From positions 248,001 to 312,000 of the forward strand of contig OW568876.1 of assembly GCA_938743325.2 (NCBI GenBank): 64,000 nt of DNA. Reading direction: 5' to 3'. Position 1 is the stretch's first letter; every line of letters begins with the position of its first letter. This DNA is from Pycnococcus provasolii. Its lineage: Eukaryota; Chlorophyta; Pseudoscourfieldiophyceae; Pseudoscourfieldiales; Pycnococcaceae. The translations under genes were made by a program, and so were the position numbers. The notes below the pieces were generated by a model. The model ran no database searches and was not told where the DNA came from. It saw nothing but the letters and a program-made list of their open reading frames with translations. Positions 1-10,078 of the stretch are shown here, one piece after another.

Positions 1-893
1 TCGTCGTCCTCCTCCTCCTGACATTCACCGGTGCCACCGACGGGGCCAAAGTCAAACTTGAGCTGCACAGGCTGCGGCATAGACAATGTCTCCTTCTCCT
101 CGACGTCAGCACGCTCGAGCACCGACTCAGGACTCGCCTCCTCCTTCATCGCAACATCCTTCGCCGGCGCGGCGGTTGCGACAGCCTTCACGGTTGGCGC
201 GACAAGTGCCTTGCTCATCAGTGCCTCACCATCACCCGCCCAAGTGGCATCGTCGACAAATCCCTTGAGCTTGGAGTTGACGAATGCACGTGCCACAGCT
301 TCGACCTCGTCGGATGCACAGAGCATGAGGTGGTCAAGTCCGTGCTTGCGCGCGCTCAGCTCGAGCGCTGACATCATGTGCTTGCCGAGTCCCTTGCGCT
401 GGTACGTCGGATCGACGGCTAGCTCGAGAACGATCAGGCACGGGTCTCCCGCCATTGCACCGATCAGCTCGCCCTGTAGAGAGACGCGCACGTGCGCCGC
501 GGCCACGACGTCGTTCGTCTTGTTGTCCGTGACGACAATCATCCTGCTTGCGGGCTCACGCATATCAGCCACACGGTCCTCGGCGCAGTCGTATCCCACT
601 TTGTTGAGCAGCGCTTTGATTTTGTGCGCGCCAACATCCTTGCTGAGGCGTGCACCTGGGTGGCACTTGAGCGCGACGTCGAGGTTGTTTCGCTGGAAGA
701 GGCAGAAAGGGGTCAGCGATGCGAGCAGGTCTCTGTCCGTTCCTGTGTTGGCATCGCGGAGCACGGAACGGAGTCGCACGAGTACGTCTGCGGACGCTTC
801 GTGAGCGACAGTTTTCGTCTGAAGGGTTGACCCGTGAGCTTTGGACTTGGACTTGGAGGCGCCACCACCTGCCCCACCTTTCACCTTGAACAT
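1..893 (-). CDS. NAA40: NatD-like histone N-alpha-acetyltransferase, 3' end off window
   Basis: The frame is open on the minus strand from ATG at 893 to the left edge (at least 297 aa), so its stop is not seen. The product begins MFKVKGGAGGG with a Lys/Ser-rich tail. It then has a segment resembling the NAA40 N-terminal block (CLFQRNNLDVALKC) and a GNAT acetyl-CoA signature, LELAVDPTYQRKGLGKHMM, whose QRKGLG is the pyrophosphate-binding loop. NAA40 (NatD) acetylates the N-termini of histones H4 and H2A. The C-terminal part after the GNAT core (Ala-, Glu-rich) is an extension beyond the usual roughly 240 aa. It is divergent from the cyclophilin gene, with a 226-bp shared upstream spacer. It could be another GNAT family member, but the block before the GNAT core favours NAA40. 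Confidence 0.72.
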   Translation of the reverse strand, partial: MFKVKGGAGGGASKSKSKAHGSTLQTKTVAHEASADVLVRLRSVLRDANTGTDRDLLASLTPFCLFQRNNLDVALKCHPGARLSKDVGAHKIKALLNKVGYDCAEDRVADMREPASRMIVVTDNKTNDVVAAAHVRVSLQGELIGAMAGDPCLIVLELAVDPTYQRKGLGKHMMSALELSARKHGLDHLMLCASDEVEAVARAFVNSKLKGFVDDATWAGDGEALMSKALVAPTVKAVATAAPAKDVAMKEEASPESVLERADVEEKETLSMPQPVQLKFDFGPVGGTGECQEEEDD

Positions 894-1119
894 CTTTAAA
901 AAAAAAACAAAGATAGTTTTAGTGGGCGCGAAGAAGGAGAAATTCGAAATTAATTCATTCGCACTTCTTCGACAAGTCTTCAGTCAAGACTTCGAGCAGA
1001 ACTGGTTCGGGGTTTGTTGGTTCGGGGTTGGTTTCAAACGTTCCCGTTTCCGAAAGGTGTTTCCGAAGTTCATTCCGTCCAGTCGAATCATTCCCGGAAG
1101 CCATTTATTCCGGTCATCC

Positions 1120-1623
1120 ATGTCCATGTCGTCCGGACGTCTTGTTTTGGACACGTCGTTAGGCGCGATTAGTTTGGCTCTATTAAGTGCTGCGGCACCC
1201 TTAACCGTAAATCACATCAAGTCGTTAGTCTCCGCGAACCTCTACGACAACTGCTGCTTCTACAGGAGCGACTTCGTCATACAGTGCGGCCTACAAACAC
1301 CGGACGGGCGTTCCGTGCCAAACCCATACGACGACTTATCCGTGAACGAAAGCCAGTCACCTGCGAACAAGGCTGTGGGAAATAAGCGAGGCACCGCAGC
1401 GGTCGCGCACTGGGACGTTCCCGATTGTGGGAACAGTGAGTTTTTCATTAATTTGAGCGACAACATGCACTTGAACGACGCGTACGGCGGCTACTGCGTG
1501 TTTGCTCAGATACAGGAAGAGGACAACGAGAGCTGGGAGACCGTCGACAGGATTGCGAACGTCATCAAGAATGACCCACAACAAAGACCAAGAATTCATC
1601 ACATTCAGGTGCTCCTCGTGTAA
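1120..1623 (+). CDS. Cyclophilin-type peptidyl-prolyl isomerase
   Basis: This is a 167-aa single-domain cyclophilin. The start at 1120 (MSMSSGRLVLDTSLG) is chosen because the cyclophilin beta-strand begins directly there. The in-frame ATG at 841 lies inside the divergent NAA40 gene, so it is unlikely to be used. Landmarks are NLYDNCCFYRSDFVIQCG (strand carrying the catalytic-Arg region), GTAAVAHWDVPDCGNSEFFI (the usual GT-A-A-S-QFFI block) and YCVFAQIQEEDNESWETVDRI. The positions usually occupied by MA in GTVAMA and Q in SQFFI are altered, so it is a divergent PPIL-like member and activity is uncertain. No targeting signal is obvious. Confidence 0.75.
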   Translation: MSMSSGRLVLDTSLGAISLALLSAAAPLTVNHIKSLVSANLYDNCCFYRSDFVIQCGLQTPDGRSVPNPYDDLSVNESQSPANKAVGNKRGTAAVAHWDVPDCGNSEFFINLSDNMHLNDAYGGYCVFAQIQEEDNESWETVDRIANVIKNDPQQRPRIHHIQVLLV

Positions 1624-1808
1624 AACTAAAATAGATACACATATGAACACACACACCCAACACACCAACACACACACAATATCTATGAGCACGAAGACGC
1701 CACATCCACATGGCACATTGGGGGGAATCTGGTTTTCGCCCGGGGGGAAAATCCCCCCGAAACAAAACACGTCACTCATTCTCATTCTCCCTCTCCCTGG
1801 ATTTTCCC

Positions 1809-3341
1809 ATGCCCATGCCCGCGCCCATGCCATGCCACATCCACAACAACCTCAACAATAATGGTGGTGGTTACTCTAAATCCTCGTGCAGACGCTTGCC
1901 ACGCAGTCAACTTGTCTCTCGTCGCAGTAGTGCTACCATCCTCAACCAGGTCAACTCTTCTTCGGCTCAACTTTGTGGTGGGGGTGCAGCGGCAATCGCT
2001 GCGGCACTCGCGTCGTACGCGACGGCGCTATCTTCGCAAGTCATCATGCCACTGGGCGGAGCAGAGGCGGCAGCATCGACGCGCAACGTCGCTTCAGCAT
2101 CAGCCTCAACGTCGTCACCAATCTCGTCGGCGTCGTCCTTAGGAGAACTGCTCGAAGTGCCTCCGTCGTCGCAGCACACTCACAACCGAGGGAAAAAGTC
2201 GCGCAACTTCGTGCAGGCGGCGGCCAAACGCGTCGGACCCGCGGTCGTCAGGCTGGACACGGAGCTGAACAGTCCGGCGCAAGATAGAAACAGGGGGGCG
2301 GGCAACCCTCCCGCGTTCTTCTCGCGTGGTATACAGCCTTGGCAGTACCACGCGAGCTTTGACCCTGACAACAGAGGCCAGGGCTCAGGCTTCGTCTGGG
2401 ACGCGCGAAAGGGACTCGTCGTCACGAACAACCACGTCGTCGCCGGCGCAAGCCGCGTGCGTGTCAGCTTCACGAACGGCGCGAGATACGACGGCACGAT
2501 TGTCGGAGCGGACGAAGCGGCTGATCTGGCACTCGTGCGTATTACGCTCGAGGACTCCGACGGTTCCGCGCAGCGCTTCAAGGAGGACTTCGTCGGCGCG
2601 CGCCTGCCGTCCGTGAAGCTTGGAGACTCGAACAGCTTGGGTGTTGGTGACTGGGTGATTGCCGTCGGGAACCCGTTCGGGCTTGACAACACCTTCACGC
2701 TCGGCATCATCAGCAACCTGCGCCGCAGCAGCGCGGAGGTGGGCATTCCCGACAAACGAGTGGAATTCCTGCAGACAGACTGCGCCATCAATCCAGGCAA
2801 CTCTGGTGGACCGCTTCTCAATGCAGCCGGCGAGGTGGTGGGCATCAACACCGCGATTCACGCGGATGCAGAGGGGATTGGGTTCGCCATCCCAATTAAT
2901 CGTGCGCTGCGCGTGCTAAATGATCTGTCCGAAGGACGACAGCCGACGCACGCGTGGCTGGGCATCCAGATGGTGACGTTGACCCCCGCTATGTCACGCG
3001 AGTTCAACTCGCTCGCCAACGCGTCGGGCGTTCTGCCGTTGACGTACGGCGCCCTCGTCGTCTCAGTTGCCCCGAATGGACCTGCGGCGCGCGCGGGCGT
3101 GCGCATTGGTGACGTCATTGCGTATGCCGACGGGGCACCCGTCCCAACCATGGCACGTCTGCAGGAGCTCGTCGAGGAGGCGCCGGTAGGTCATCCTATG
3201 AGGCTCACAATCTTCCGCTACCAATTCAAGCCGGCGTTATGGCAGCGCATCTTAGGCAAGCCTGCCATTCCTCCGCCCGTAAAGTCGGAGGAGGTAGAGG
3301 TGCTGATGGGCGATCTGCGGGACGCGTCGTCGTTTTGGTGA
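1809..3341 (+). CDS. Deg/HtrA-family serine protease with PDZ domain, probably organellar
   Basis: The protein is 510 aa from ATG 1809; an upstream in-frame ATG at 1710 would add 33 residues. The first 150 residues are Ser/Ala/Arg-rich and suit a plastid or mitochondrial transit peptide. The trypsin-like triad is visible: His in VVTNNHVVAGAS, Asp in EAADLALVRI and Ser in AINPGNSGGPLL. An IAVGNPFGLDNTFTLGIIS strand is typical of cyanobacterial and plastid HhoA/Deg proteins. A C-terminal PDZ domain follows (GALVVSVAPNGPAARAGVRIGDVI). Deg proteases degrade damaged proteins, notably in thylakoids. The gene is convergent with the MSH5-like gene, 79 bp apart. Which Deg paralogue it is cannot be set by eye. 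Confidence 0.9.
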   Translation: MPMPAPMPCHIHNNLNNNGGGYSKSSCRRLPRSQLVSRRSSATILNQVNSSSAQLCGGGAAAIAAALASYATALSSQVIMPLGGAEAAASTRNVASASASTSSPISSASSLGELLEVPPSSQHTHNRGKKSRNFVQAAAKRVGPAVVRLDTELNSPAQDRNRGAGNPPAFFSRGIQPWQYHASFDPDNRGQGSGFVWDARKGLVVTNNHVVAGASRVRVSFTNGARYDGTIVGADEAADLALVRITLEDSDGSAQRFKEDFVGARLPSVKLGDSNSLGVGDWVIAVGNPFGLDNTFTLGIISNLRRSSAEVGIPDKRVEFLQTDCAINPGNSGGPLLNAAGEVVGINTAIHADAEGIGFAIPINRALRVLNDLSEGRQPTHAWLGIQMVTLTPAMSREFNSLANASGVLPLTYGALVVSVAPNGPAARAGVRIGDVIAYADGAPVPTMARLQELVEEAPVGHPMRLTIFRYQFKPALWQRILGKPAIPPPVKSEEVEVLMGDLRDASSFW

Positions 3342-3420
3342 AGTGCGCAGTAAATGATAAATGTAAAATGTTACTCTCTTTGGACAATTATACTCAAATG
3401 TGTTTCACTGTTTAGGCATT

Positions 3421-6400
3421 TTAGCCCAGCACTTCTGTCGCTTGTGCCAGCGCTGATACAATACGCAGCGAGCGCGAGCGCGCTGCACTGTTGTCATCAT
3501 CTCCAGGTGCTGTACCTATAGCGGTAGTCCGAGGGGGAATCACACACGCACCTTGCGGTGCAGAAAGCACCTTCAAGATCTCCTCCGCACGATCAAGCAC
3601 GATGCTAGGCAAACCCGCGCGTCGGGCGCACATCACGCCGAAGGAGGCTGGAGGAGTGGTGGTGGGCTGGATTCGGAAGCGAAAACGAACGTCGCGAGCA
3701 TTATTGGCGGCATGCGCTTCCTCCCGTTCGTTATCATTCCCACCACCACCATCTGAGGGCTTGTCGACAGCCATCGTGCAGAGCTGCAAGTTGGTATGCT
3801 CAGGGAGCACGCTCGCGTCGAACATCTCCGAGAAGTGCGTATTCACGAGTGTCAGCGGCGTGCCACTAGGCTGTGCAGCCAGATGCATCACGAGGGCGCT
3901 CAGCAATCCAAGCCCGTCCCCAGATCGCGTGCCATCGCCAAATTCGTCGAGTAGAAGAAGAGATCGACGCGTTGCCCGACGGCAAAGCAGGGCGACGCGA
4001 CGAACATCTGTGCAGAATGTAGAGCTGCCCATGCCCAGCGTGCCTGCACCTGAAGCAGATGCCACCTCGCCGAGCTTCGCCACGCCGATGCTGTCCAGCA
4101 GAGCCACGTCTGCGCGCTCCGCAGGAACGAAGCTGCCGATGTGTGCAAGATAGCACGTCAGCGCCACGGCTGAGGCGAGCGCGCTCTTCCCGGACATGTT
4201 TGGCGCGACATTTACCAGCACGCGGCCGTGACCACCACCAAGCAATAGATCATTTGGCACATAGTTGCCTGACTCGGCCACCACCGCAAGCAGCGGATGC
4301 CAAACGCCCTGCAGGTTTAAGACACCGCTTCCATCCACGATCCGCGGCCTAGACCAGCCAAATTGCCGCGCGGAGCTTGCGAGGGCCACGAGGCAATCGA
4401 GCTCGGCTGCAGCATGCGCGATGGAGCGTAGCTTGTCGTCGTGCTCGAAAATCACCGAGGCGAGTGTCAGCATCACACCGTCCTCGCCTGCACGGATGCG
4501 AGAAAAAACGTCACCGAGCTCCTCGTCGAGCTGCCTCGTCGTGTCACATCGGTAGTAGTACGACCAAGGCGCTTCTGCGCCGCCGCCGGTGACGTCGTCG
4601 TCGCCGTTTTGCATCTCACTCTCGTCACCGGTCGCTCGATTCACCCAGCCCGTGCCATCTTCGAGCACGAGCTCGTAGTCAATGTACACGTCATCGAGGA
4701 GGCTTTCTTCGAGAGGCCGATCTGTGCGCACGACGTAGCCCAGCACAGTAGGCAGATAAACGACGCGCCAAGTTCGCCTGTTGGTGGACTGCGTGCCGCA
4801 GCGAGCCCCGCGCATCGCCTCGCTGCGAGCAACTTGCGTGAGCCGATGCGGCAGCGATTCGTAATCATCCTTGAGCTTGTCAAGTTCCTCGTCCACACCA
4901 CGGCGGATCACCTCGCGGTGCTTGCGTGTATCGTCTGCGACGTCGAAGCCTTGGCCGAAATCGAGCACCGCGTCGATTTCCGCGGCGACTTCTGACAGAG
5001 ATTCAGCCTCCTCGCAATCCGTTAGCAGGCAATTGTTTGGAATCGCCGTCACGGTCATCCTCTGCTGAAATGCAGAACGCACCCGCATGAGCGCACGACA
5101 CCCGTTTCGAAGCTCACGCCAGTCCGAGAGCGCACTGGTGTCCGCGGGGGCAACGCCGTTCGTTCCCCGCCTTATGCGTGTCAGAAGGCGCGCAATATCG
5201 CGCGTGCGTGACATCGAAGATTGTACACGCGAACACAGCTCGTCATCTTGCACAAGCGCGGCCACCGCGTCAAGCCGTTTGCGCAGTTGATTGGCATCAA
5301 TCAGTGGCCGTGCAAGCCAAAGCCTTAGCATGTTCCGTCCAGGTGCCGTCTGCGTCTTGGATAGCAGCGCGTACAGCGAGAAGCCTTCCTTCGGACAGCC
5401 AACGCCCATTGCTGACGGATGCTGCTCGGGAGCGAAGATGTGTAGAGCACGCATCGTAAGTGCGTCTACCGAGAGGATCCCCTCGCACGTGAGCGCGACA
5501 ATTGCACGCACGGAAGCATCGACGGCATCAGGCCGAGCCGCGGCTGCCAAGCTTCCGTCAGTGAGTACACCGACAGCCGTGAGCACACGCACGAGTGACC
5601 CGAGGGCGACGATTGTCCCACCTGCGCCATCGAGCACATTTACGTGACTCGCGAGATATCGAAGCCGTTCCTCTGCCGTTCCATTCGGCGCGCGAACGGC
5701 TGTGGGAAACGCCTCGACACGCAGGTGCGCCAGAGCGAGGTGTGCAGCATCAAGGCGAAAGCACGAGGCGGGTGCTGCCTTCACCAGCCAAGACGGCGTC
5801 GATCGTCGCTCAGCACGATTGAAATCGCTGTTACCATTCTCTGTCGCGATGGTGGTGGCACCCTCGGCACAAGCAGCAGATGCGGCTGCATTGAGATTGG
5901 ATGGCACGATGAGAACGTCAGGCTGCTCAGCGGCAAGCATTGTGCGCAAGCCGAGGAAGTCCCCACTTTCACTGTCGTCCATGAATTCGCACGCACGAAG
6001 CGTGCGATCCGACACGCGGTACAACGCGGCACCCACGATGCGTCGAGTTGAATTCCACAACACGCACGCGTACGTGTCTGCCGCCGCAAAGCTCGGGTCC
6101 GTCGTTGCGAATGTCATGTCTTGCTCCGTCGAGAAGTTTGTCGTCTGCTGCGTCACAGCCATGGTTTGCGTGAGGCGCATGGAACCACCACCTCTGCCGC
6201 CGCCGCCGCCGCCATGCGGCTGCTGCGACGGCAGCGGCGGGCGCTGACTTCCGATGAACGGACGTGTAGGTGGAGGGGGCATGTTGTTGTTGTGTTGTTG
6301 TTGTTGTTGCTGCTGCTGCTGCTGCCTTCGCTGCTGGACTACTGGCGGCTGGCGATATTGGTGTTGTTGAAATTCTCGTGTCGCCCCACCAGTCTGCAAA

Positions 6401-6873
6401 CGATCGGCGGCAGCGGCGGCGGCGACGACGGTTGTACGAGCGACTACAGGACGTCGCTTGAAGGGTGCCTGCGGCACACTCAGACTTCCCGTGGCTGTAG
6501 TGTTGTAGCGATATTCTGTGAATGGCGTCGGCGCTGTAAACGATGTCGGCGGCGTTGGTGCGACGATGCCCGGCGGATGTGGCTGACCCCGACTCTGCTG
6601 CTGGTGGTTCGTGATTGATTGCGTGACTCTTGCTTGCTTACGTGCTGGCGAGCGTTCCGCATCATCATCTATCATCGATGTTTGTTGTCGACTGACGATA
6701 TTGTTGTTGGTGTAGTCGCCACCATGCGACAGGTAGTTGTTGACACCGATACCACCACGACGACGACCACCACCACCATCTCCGGTGCCACCACCGTCGA
6801 AAAAAGCTGCAGCAGAAGCAGCACCTTGACGCGATTGCACATATCGCGCACTGACTGACGAGGACGGGCGCGG

Positions 6874-6959
<86 letters not shown>

Positions 6960-7102
6960 GCATCGGTAAGGATGATGATCGGTTTGTTTGCGGTGGTGCT
7001 GATGGTGGTGGCGGTGGCGGCATCGGCGGCGGCGGTGGTGGCATGGAACTCATGTTCGATATGTCGTCGACATTGGAGAGCACCCAGTTCTGCTGACGAA
7101 GC

Positions 7103-7142
<40 letters not shown>

Positions 7143-7473
7143 GCTTCTGCTCCCGTTTTTGCTCCTCCTCTTCCTGCTGCTGCTTGCGCTTTTCAGCCGC
7201 CTCGCTGTCGGCGCGCTCTTCCCACTCCTGGCGAAGCTCAGGTGTAAGTTCCCCCCACATTTCCGCGAGCTTCCTCGCGATCGCACCTACTGTCACCTTG
7301 GCACAATCCGTCGGTCCGAAGAGTCCCGTCGCCGCCAGCTCCGTACGCGCGGAGGCACGCCTTGAATCTGCGAAGACGCGGTAGCCCGAGCGACGCGGCT
7401 GCGTCGAACCACCAGCAGGTGGTACACATCCGCCACCACCACCACCAGCAGCCGCCATGACGGACATGACCAA
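3421..7473 (-). CDS. MSH5: HMG-box/poly-Gln protein fused to MutS homologue MSH5
   Basis: One open frame of 1350 aa. Residues 26-95 form an HMG-box-like region (YRVFADSRRAS, KLAEMWGELTPELRQEWEERA). Residues about 97-450 are low-complexity Gln/Pro/Gly, including a 29-Gln run coded by TTG/CAA repeats at 6874-6960. From about 450 on it is MutS-like: a connector domain (YACVLWNSTRRIVGAALYRV), a core lever (KEGFSLYALLSKTQTAPGRNMLRLWLARPL), Walker A PNMSGKSAL near residue 1092, GSFVPAERADVALLDSI, Walker B LLLLDEFGDGT near 1173 and a THFSEMF block. The GSFVPAE/DEFG pattern fits MSH5, the meiotic partner of MSH4 that stabilises crossover intermediates. MSH5 is usually about 800 aa, so the N-terminal 450 aa are extra. 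The start at 7473 is the first ATG; a shorter MSH5 starting inside cannot be excluded. Confidence 0.8.
6874..6960. repeat. TTG trinucleotide microsatellite coding poly-Gln
   Basis: Twenty-nine uninterrupted TTG units read as 29 Gln codons on the minus strand inside the HMG-MSH5 gene. Shorter sister tracts lie at about 7103-7143 and 6287-6330. All keep the frame. Such tracts are expected to vary in length between strains. Confidence 0.95.
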
Positions 7474-7962
7474 TCAATATGATATGATTCAGCAGCACTA
7501 CTTGCTTGAGCACGCACGCGAGTAAAAAAGTGAAAAGTGAAAGTGAAATGAGCAAAGCAGGCAGCGAAGCAGGCCGGAAATTCCCGAACACAGACATTCG
7601 AACTCGAAGGGTTCCCGAATATCCCTCAAGAAAGGAGGGTCTTTTTGGGATCCCGCTCCGGTCTCTGAACCAGAATTTTAAAGTTTAACTCGGAACTTTC
7701 CCATCCGCAACATCACTAAGGACTACCTACAACAGCAACAACAGCAACTGGCGTCACAACGACAAAGTTGTGGCATCGGTGCGAGGTGCCGCCGCCGCCG
7801 AGCACGCTATGGGCTTACGCGGTCGGCGGCGGCGCGGCACGTGACGTCAACCGCGCCACGATGAAGGAGCTCTTAATCAAAGAGATTAGTAACAGATATT
7901 ATTAAGAAAGAATCGTGCGTGTGGCATGGCGTCGCTCGCGTCGTGCAGGCGACGTACTTTTT
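7474..7962. other. Intergenic: upstream of HMG-MSH5, downstream of methyltransferase
   Basis: About 490 bp with no convincing gene. It contains GCAAAGCAGGC/GCGAAGCAGGC motifs at about 7554-7573, within 100 bp upstream of the HMG-MSH5 ATG (minus strand). Similar strings occur upstream of several other genes here. The rest is unremarkable. Confidence 0.6.
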
Positions 7963-9048
7963 TTACCGGCAAGGCTTCGACGCGACGACGAGGCGATACG
8001 TGGACCGGGGAAGACGCATGCGCCCGTCTTGCGACACAAAGTCACGCGTGTGCGCGTCGAAAGACGCCCTCGCCTTTGCAAACACGTCGCCGTGCGAGCC
8101 AGCCTCCTGGAGCTCTTTGAGCTTTGGAAGAAAGGGAATGGTTCCTAGCTTGAAGGCGAACTCTGCATCCTCGCCGAAGTCGAAGTCGATGTCGCCCGTC
8201 TCGTCGTCGACCGTGCGAAATCCAGCGGCGGACATAGGCTTGTCGAGCGCGGCAAGTTCTGACAACGACAGCGGGTCGATGGGCGGCGGCGGCGGTTCCT
8301 CGCCGAGCACATCTTTCATCACGCTTCGGTTGAGATCCATCCAAGGCATCTCCAACCAAACTGTCGCCGTCATGATTCCTCCAGGCTTGAGCACGCGATA
8401 AATTTCGGCAAGCGCAAGGTCGAGCTGTGGCGCAAACATCAGGCCGAAGCTCACCGTTGCGACGTCCACCGTGCCCGTGCCAACATCGACCATAGATTGC
8501 ATGTCAAGGACTTTGCAGGTAACGCGGTCGCTCACTCCCGCCGCTGTCACGTTGTTCGACGCCTGCGCGACCATATCCGGCGACACGTCCGTGCTAGTCA
8601 CCTGCGCCATTGGCATTCTCTGTGCGATGGTGATAGCTGGTTGTCCAGGTCCCGACGCCACGTCGAGAACCTTCGGGGCGCTGAGCTTCTTCACCTTCGC
8701 GTGTCTTGTGACGTGCGCAATGTGCTTGCACCACGACGGCCTCAGTTGCTCGAAGACCTTCGCGTACAGCTCCGCGACTTCGCCGTCAAACTGCGGTTGA
8801 CGTGGTTGTTCCGAGGCCGATGACGCCGCCGACGACGACGACAACGCGCGTGCTACAACGCGGCCAGCAGAAGAAACACAGCAGAAGGAACTGGCAGAAG
8901 AAGCACAGCTTAAGGAGACTGGCCATAAACCGTTAAGGGTATTATTAGTCAGAGGCCGCGACAACATCCACACGGGTGTACAACGGCCGCCATGCATGCG
9001 AGACACGTGGCTTACAAGCCGTCGTCCGAGCATCATCGTCAGACTCAT
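7963..9048 (-). CDS. Class I SAM-dependent methyltransferase, possibly mitochondrial
   Basis: The protein is 361 aa from ATG 9048. Longer in-frame starts up to 9762 would run through the opposite-strand IFT27 gene, so this start is preferred. Residues 1-90 are Arg/Ser-rich with few acidic residues, like an organelle presequence. The methyltransferase core follows: motif I KVLDVASGPGQPAITIA, an acidic ribose-binding strand TSTDVSPDMVAQA, motif with CKVLDMQSM, and EIYRVLKPGGIMTATVWLEMPW. This arrangement is UbiE/Coq5- or methyltransferase-11-like. The substrate cannot be named. It is divergent from IFT27, with a 237-bp spacer. Confidence 0.8.
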   Translation of the reverse strand: MSLTMMLGRRLVSHVSRMHGGRCTPVWMLSRPLTNNTLNGLWPVSLSCASSASSFCCVSSAGRVVARALSSSSAASSASEQPRQPQFDGEVAELYAKVFEQLRPSWCKHIAHVTRHAKVKKLSAPKVLDVASGPGQPAITIAQRMPMAQVTSTDVSPDMVAQASNNVTAAGVSDRVTCKVLDMQSMVDVGTGTVDVATVSFGLMFAPQLDLALAEIYRVLKPGGIMTATVWLEMPWMDLNRSVMKDVLGEEPPPPPIDPLSLSELAALDKPMSAAGFRTVDDETGDIDFDFGEDAEFAFKLGTIPFLPKLKELQEAGSHGDVFAKARASFDAHTRDFVSQDGRMRLPRSTYRLVVASKPCR

Positions 9049-9285
9049 ATTGGTACCCGTAGTCGGAGCACGTTTCAGGCAATGTGGACCAACCAGGCTG
9101 CCAGGGAGAACGGACAGGGGGAAGATAGTGCATGGTAACCTTGGTTGCAATTGCAAGGGGGATACACTCCAGCACGGACAATTAATTCCATTAAGGGAAA
9201 ATTCCCCGGCCGCGGCCTCGCACCGCCCAACGCAACAAACTGCAACGAACATTCTCCCGCGCACCACCAGGTCAATTCTTCCGTC

Positions 9286-9891
9286 ATGCCGCTTCGTCTG
9301 CAGTGCAAAGTCGCGCTCATGGGTGACGCCGCCGTGGGAAAGACCTCGCTTTCTTCCATGTTCGTCTCCAAAGGTACGCTTTTCCCCAAGAACTACAAAC
9401 TCACATCTGGCGTCGACGTGCTCAGGGGAGTCTGCGCCGTGCCGTCCGACGGACCGTCGTCCAAGGCGCCGACAACCGTCGACTTCTACGTACACGACGT
9501 CGGAGGTCAGGACGTCTTCCGCGACCTCGCGTTCGAAGCAACAGCAAACGCATGGGCAAAAGACATCAACTACGTGCTCCTCGTGTACGACGTCACAGTC
9601 AAGGCGAGCTTCGACAACATCGCCAAACACTACGCCACGCTCAAAAACGCGAGAGAGGAGAAGGACAGGCCGCTGCACGCCGTGCTCGTCGCGAACAAGA
9701 GCGACCTTAGCGCACACGCAAATACAGACCTGGCCACGGCGAAGGAGTGGGCGGGCAGTCACAACATGGACTTCGTCGAGGTGAGCACGTTGCCACCTGG
9801 GTCGAACATAAACAAGCCGTTCGAGCTCATTGCACAGAAGTTCTACACAGCTTACCAGGACAGAATGCTAGCCGTCTCAGAGATGGTGTAG
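9286..9891 (+). CDS. IFT27: Intraflagellar transport small GTPase IFT27 (RABL4)
   Basis: The protein is 201 aa from ATG 9286, where the G domain begins (LQCKVALMGDAAVGKTSL). It carries the P-loop GDAAVGKT, a G2/switch area FPKNYKLTSGVDV, G3 DVGGQD, G4 NKSD and a weak G5 region EVST. The YxLTxGxDV block and the lack of C-terminal prenylation cysteines fit IFT27/RABL4 rather than a vesicle Rab. IFT27 is part of IFT-B and in animals links IFT to BBSome exit from cilia. Switch II has GGQD where Rabs have AGQE. An upstream in-frame ATG at 9145 would add 47 unlikely residues. Its presence implies a flagellate stage or retained flagellar genes. Confidence 0.85.
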   Translation: MPLRLQCKVALMGDAAVGKTSLSSMFVSKGTLFPKNYKLTSGVDVLRGVCAVPSDGPSSKAPTTVDFYVHDVGGQDVFRDLAFEATANAWAKDINYVLLVYDVTVKASFDNIAKHYATLKNAREEKDRPLHAVLVANKSDLSAHANTDLATAKEWAGSHNMDFVEVSTLPPGSNINKPFELIAQKFYTAYQDRMLAVSEMV

Positions 9892-9912
9892 TGTAGGTGA
9901 CCCAAATTTATC

Positions 9913-9915
<3 letters not shown>

Positions 9916-9956
<41 letters not shown>
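9916..9956. repeat. TA dinucleotide microsatellite
   Basis: About 20 TA units lie just after the IFT27 stop, in the spacer between convergent genes. Confidence 0.97.
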
Positions 9957-9959
<3 letters not shown>

Positions 9960-10078
9960 CTCTTAGGTCGGTCCGAGTAGGCCGCATATGTCCGTGTACC
10001 ACCACCGTGAGCAACAGTTCGTCAAGTCAATAGTCCTGTGGGTACTTAGTTAACAAATGAGCGAGCTTTTTGATATTA

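Noticed and set aside
31-804. 257-aa plus-strand frame at the left edge
   Set aside because: Ser/Thr-rich shadow of the NAA40-like gene, which has clear GNAT motifs on the minus strand.
9049-9762. Longer N-terminus for the methyltransferase
   Set aside because: It would run antisense through the IFT27 coding region and adds Cys/Val/Arg-rich nonsense.
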